64,000 bases of DNA from Halictus rubicundus (Eukaryota > Arthropoda > Insecta > Hymenoptera > Halictidae), in the NCBI RefSeq assembly GCF_050948215.1, contig NC_135151.1, positions 4,814,220 through 4,878,219 of the forward strand, written 5' to 3'. Positions 60,680-64,000 of this stretch are shown here, one piece after another. Below the pieces are notes generated by a model. It was not told the DNA's origin and did no database searches. It saw nothing but the letters and a program-made list of their open reading frames with translations. The stretch's first letter is position 1. Each line of letters opens with the position of its first letter. The translations under genes and the position numbers were made by a program.

Positions 60680-61250
60680 GGTATTTTGCATTGTCATACG
60701 AAAGGCTCCTCTCAACCGAAATGCGTTTCATTGCGAAAGCTGACAGCGCGCGATCAATTCTTTGATTTTCGTAAATACCCGATTCGGGACGGACGCACGC
60801 TAATTGCGGCAGTTCGGCAAACAAACTAAGCGGGAAAGTAAGAGATCCATTTCCGTGGAGGGTCTCGAGCGCCACCGGCATGGCAGCAAGCCGGCGGCTA
60901 ATTAATCTAGCTGCAAGAAACGTGGACGAATTTATCGCGGTCTCGAGGGCGCGGCATAATAAAGAGAACGTATTACTCAGCCGCGTGCGTATTAATCGAG
61001 GGAGGAAAAGAGAGAGGGAGGGGGGAGAACGGCCGGGAAAAAAGCATGGGGCGTCGTTTATCCGGAAAAACGGCTCCCGTACGGTAAAGGCTCATCCTCG
61101 ATACGTTATTACGATGTAGTCGTGAAATTTCCCTCGCGTCGGCCGGCGCATATTGCGTTTTCCCAGACGCGCGCGAATGATGTATGGTCCTTCGGGTGTC
61201 AAACAGAGGCGGCGCCGAAGTAGAACAGTTTCCTTGGCAAGGAAAACTTA
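60680..61250. other. CpG-rich intronic patch next to the EGF exon
   Basis: Purine-rich, GC-rich sequence (a run of GGGAGGGGGG type near 61015) with overlapping short ORFs on both strands and no motif. It is immediately downstream of the EGF exon on the minus strand. Confidence 0.3.
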
Positions 61251-61251
61251 C

Positions 61252-61377
61252 CCACGCAGGACTTCCCGTCGGATGACAGGGCTTTTTCGTCACCGTCGCA
61301 GGCGCAGAAGAAACTGCCGTCCGTGTTCTCGCAGACCTCCATGCAACCGCCGTTGTCTATGGTGCACTCGTTGATAT
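61252..61377 (-). CDS. EGF/CCP/HYR protein, calcium-binding EGF-like domain exon
   Basis: The minus-strand acceptor CTTTCTGTTCGTAG opens phase 1. The 42-codon exon reads DINECTIDNGGCMEVCENTD, then GSFFCACDGDEKALSSDGKS and CV. D-I-N-E-C is the calcium-binding start, six cysteines are spaced as in EGF, and N-T-x-G-S-F-x-C includes the hydroxylation-type consensus region. The donor is GTGG|GTAAGT (phase 1), matching the sushi exon. In relatives of SVEP1 such modules form part of long secreted adhesion proteins. Upstream exons (signal peptide, possibly a VWA domain) must lie beyond a Tc1-like element, outside the window. Confidence 0.93.
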
Positions 61378-61746
61378 CTACGAACAGAAAGCGAAGATAC
61401 TTTTACGCATGAGTAGCGCACCGGAACGCGGTCCGATATTCGGACGAAATTTCGAAGTTCAAATTTCGGACTCCGAGTACTGTGCGTGCCGCGCAAGAAG
61501 TCCCGTGAAAGGAATGCGGGATTGATTGGTCAGAGCGAAAGGTGCACGCCTCTGGCTGCTCTATCGACTGAAACGGTCGCACATACTATGCACCGTGTGA
61601 CGTCAAACCCTAAGCATTGGATTATGAGAGCGTCAACGGTGGGGATAGGCGGGGCGAACGAAGGCCCAGTTCGTCCTTGTGCCGTCCTGCGTGACCTTTT
61701 GTGAGGCACGGACAGTACATTTACAGGATACAGTGAATTCTCGATA

Positions 61747-63274
61747 CAGTCCGCGACAATACTATAAGACATCACTTAAAACGAAATAATTATGTGTCAT
61801 ATGAAAGAACTTCGTCGTATTTCATACAGAGTGTTATTAGTTACTTCTGGAGACGTCGTTTAACGCAGTGTTTTCGTTAGTATTTCTAAGAATTTGAAAG
61901 TAACACCAACTTTCCTTTTATCAACTGCGACAAAACTATAAGACAGGTAATGTATTTGTAAAAAATTAACACGTACAGGTTATTTTTATCGGTTATTAAT
62001 ATTTTGTGTTGCCACCTTTATTTTTTAGAACATGTAACATTCTTTTTGGGATAGATTTGTACAAGTTTTTAATCGTTTTTCGCTTAATTTTCTTCCATAC
62101 CATTTCAACGCAGTTTTTCAATTGTTCTACAGTACTACACTGGGTTTCAATGATATTTAAATCGGAAGATCTCGCTGGCCATGGTTAAACGTCTATTTCG
62201 TTATTTTTAAAGAAGGCCTGTACTATCTTTGCTGAATGCACAGCTGCATTGTCTTGTTGGAAAATGTATTTTTGGTTGGCTATGGACTGAGCATGTTTTG
62301 ACAAGTGCTTATCAATAACATCTATGTATTTCCTGCTGTTTATTTTTATGGAAATAAATTCAATTTCAGTTATTCCATGATATCCTGTAGCCACCCAAAT
62401 CATTATTCCTTCTCCACCCATTTGTCACCTATGTAGTGTCAATTCCTCTTTTCTTAAATCGTGAAAATAATAATTATCAGGGCCATCTAAAGTAAACCGT
62501 TTCTCGTCAGAAAAAATTACTTTCCTCCATTTCTTACGCCAATGCATGCGTTGTTTTGCAAAATCTAATCTGGCTTCTTTATGACGGTTAGTTAGCGGCG
62601 GTCTTTTCAAAATTCTACGCCTTTTTAAATTATTTGAAGCCTTTATTATTCGTTGTACTGTCCTGACACTTGTTTTTACACCAGTTTCTGTCGCAATTGG
62701 TCGTGCCGTTGATGTAGAGTTCCATGGATGTCGTCAAATATTCCGTCTGTCTTATGCAGTTGTCAACTTTGGATGGCCTCCTGGATTCTTTTTACCATAG
62801 TTTTCACTATTTTTTAAATAATTATAAACTACACAACGGCTTCTTTCAAGAATTTCAGAAATTTTTGCCACTGAATGATTTTCATTTCGCAAATTATTGA
62901 TAATTTTAATCTCTGTTTCATTTAATTTTTTTCCTCGTGGCATTTTGTATAAACACAAATATTGCAAGTTGATTAATATTTTTCAGGGTTTACTTAAATT
63001 ATTTACTTCAATTACTGACACATTAGAAGAATATTTCATTGATGATCTTTTTGCTTTCACCGTTTGCGAGCAACTGTCTTATAGATTTGTCGCGGCTAAC
63101 AAGAGGTCAAGCTTGTGTAGCTTTCAAGTTCATAGAAATTCTAACGAAAACAGTACGTGGAACGACGTTCCCAGAAGTAAATAATAACACTTTGCATGAA
63201 AGATAATGAAATTCTTCCATATAATACATACTTATTTCGTTTTAAGTGATGTTTTATAGTATTGTCGCGGACTG
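61747..63274 (-). mobile_element. Tc1-like transposon (1,528 bp) with IR/DR-type ends
   Basis: TA target duplications (61745-61746 and 63275-63276) enclose inverted termini of about 44 bp starting CAGTCCGCGACAATACTATA, with one mismatch between ends. About 175 bp inside each end a second motif recurs: GCGACAAAACTATAAGACAG (61927-61946) and the inverse of GCGACAAATCTATAAGACAG (63074-63093). This two-site layout is the IR/DR arrangement of Tc3- and Sleeping-Beauty-type elements, where transposase binds both. The transposase gene on the minus strand is broken, so this copy is non-autonomous, but the ends are well preserved. Confidence 0.9.
61996..62943 (-). pseudogene. Tc1-like transposase (D34E), broken by stops and frameshift
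   Basis: It starts MPRGKKLNETEIKIINNLRN with an N-terminal HTH (ISEILERSRCVVYNYLKN) and a GGHPKLTTA linker, then a stop. A second part has a TVQRIIKAS-type HTH, then KRPPLTNRHKEARLDFAKQR and FSDEKRFTLDGPDN (first catalytic Asp). A third part has QQDNAAVHSAKIVQAFF (second Asp) and, past an in-frame TAA, SSDLNIIE (final Glu), giving 34 residues between Asp and Glu. It ends LKNKGGNTKY. Full-length transposases of this type (about 340 residues) cut and paste the element. This one cannot, because of at least three stops and a frameshift. Confidence 0.85.
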
Positions 63275-63299
63275 TATATGAAGAACACTATCAGAAGAA

Positions 63300-63478
63300 C
63301 AATATCAAGAACACGGGTCTTGGCAGCGTCGTGTATCGTACAGGAGACATACCCGAGTATTATGTTTACACACCTCGGCGTCTGAGACCTCTCGAACTCC
63401 GTGACCCCTCAAGGGGTATACCCTGCGGTAGTGGGAATAATTCCGCGACGTTTATCACCCACGCCTTGGCGACATATA
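63300..63478. repeat. Diverged sequence resembling the family B right half
   Basis: GTGACCCCTCAAGGGGTATA followed by GTGGGAATAATTCCG parallels the CCCCTCGCGGGGTATGCC...GGAGGGGATAGGCG block of family B. TIR ends were not found. Confidence 0.35.
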
Positions 63479-63912
63479 CAGGGTGAGCCACGAATCGTGA
63501 CCAGTAGAGATTACTCTGTTATTAGCAGCCCTACAACGCCGGAAGATATGCGACAAAGAATTGTAGATGCATGCTCAGCTATCAGTGCAGAGGTCATAGA
63601 AAGTGCTAAACACTTTTTTATTCGGCTGCATTCGTCATTGCGGCTAATGGACACCATTTCGAACATCGCTTTAATTAAGGTAAAAGTAATGTTACTTGAA
63701 ATCCTCTAACAGATAGGCGTAAAAAAATTATAGGTGTATTTGCAAAAAATTGAAGGTGACCTTGAAAAATCATGAAAAAAATAGTTGACAAAAAATTTGC
63801 TATAATCACGTGAAAGCTTTCTTGAAACCATGCTATATCTGATGAAAACATTTTCGATCGGACTGCTAATAGCAGAGTTATCTCTACTGGTCACGATTCG
63901 TGGTTCACCCGG
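63479..63912. mobile_element. TIR element with ~60-bp inverted ends (434 bp)
   Basis: CAGGGTGAGCCACGAATCGT at the left, and the inverted CCGGGTGAACCACGAATCGT at the right, continue in near-perfect complementarity for about 60 bp (through GACCAGTAGAGAT and TATTAGCAG). TA flanks (63477-63478 and 63913-63914). There is no coding capacity. The long stem could be transcribed into a hairpin RNA. Confidence 0.8.
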
Positions 63913-64000
63913 TATAGAGAAATCATTGTATTATGAACCGTCTTCAATTACAGTAACCCACGAAAATGTTCGGACGTCCTTTAAATCAGAATAGATTTTC

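Noticed and set aside
62502..62512. Second hammerhead-like core (CTGACGAGAAAC) on the minus strand
   Set aside because: There is no room for stem II between CTGACGA and GAAA, and the site is inside the transposase coding sequence.
1..64000. CRISPR arrays, bacterial operons, rRNA genes, phage modules
   Set aside because: No regularly spaced identical repeats, no contiguous co-directional long ORFs, no rRNA motifs. Introns and eukaryotic transposons show this is nuclear insect-type DNA.

Overview
The window looks like nuclear DNA of an insect, most likely a hymenopteran (bee, ant or relative). It is AT-rich and sparsely genic. Coding sequence lies in short exons with spliceosomal introns of several kilobases, CpG-rich patches stand out from the AT-rich background, and Tc1/mariner, pogo-like, piggyBac-like and non-LTR elements are abundant. 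I see no bacterial operons, CRISPR array, rRNA or convincing tRNA.

Two genes are well supported. (1) On the minus strand, five exons (61377 down to about 45196) encode part of a large secreted or cell-surface protein with domain order EGF - sushi/CCP - HYR - HYR, an architecture of the SVEP1/SRPX kind. All four splice junctions keep frame (phases 1, 1, 1, 0). Both ends of the gene lie beyond what I can see. (2) On the plus strand, two exons (from about 17868 to 18540, and 20581 to 22391) join in phase into a polar, low-complexity protein of about 827 residues that I do not recognise. It has a compact, possibly helical C-terminus and an AATAAA 59 bases after the stop. Other exon candidates with good splice sites but no recognised product are at 378-564 and 31890-32072 (+). 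Weaker ones are at 11219-11299, 12094-12121, 44424-44507 and 49861-50145 (+), and at 24165-24257 and 27151-27205 (-).

The transposon layer is dense. A cluster at 7.1-10.8 kb holds a hammerhead-ribozyme motif (7730-7799), an internally deleted non-LTR retrotransposon with poly(A) tail and target-site duplication (7940-9925), and a decayed mariner-type transposase just beside it (9959-10567). A nearly complete but broken Tc1-like element (61747-63274) keeps TA duplications and paired inner and outer repeats (IR/DR layout). Several MITE families recur across the window, some nested in one another.

The most interesting item is the hammerhead: all catalytic-core positions are present, all three stems pair, and loops I and II carry a perfect 10-nt complementarity. 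GC-rich, CpG-rich stretches without convincing ORFs (about 6.2-7.1, 15.7-16.3, 25.0-25.6, 32.1-32.6, 41.2-42.1, 50.2-50.7, 51.6-52.0, 57.5-58.0 and 60.7-61.5 kb) may be regulatory. The rest of the intergenic and intronic sequence is AT-rich with nothing further that I can support.
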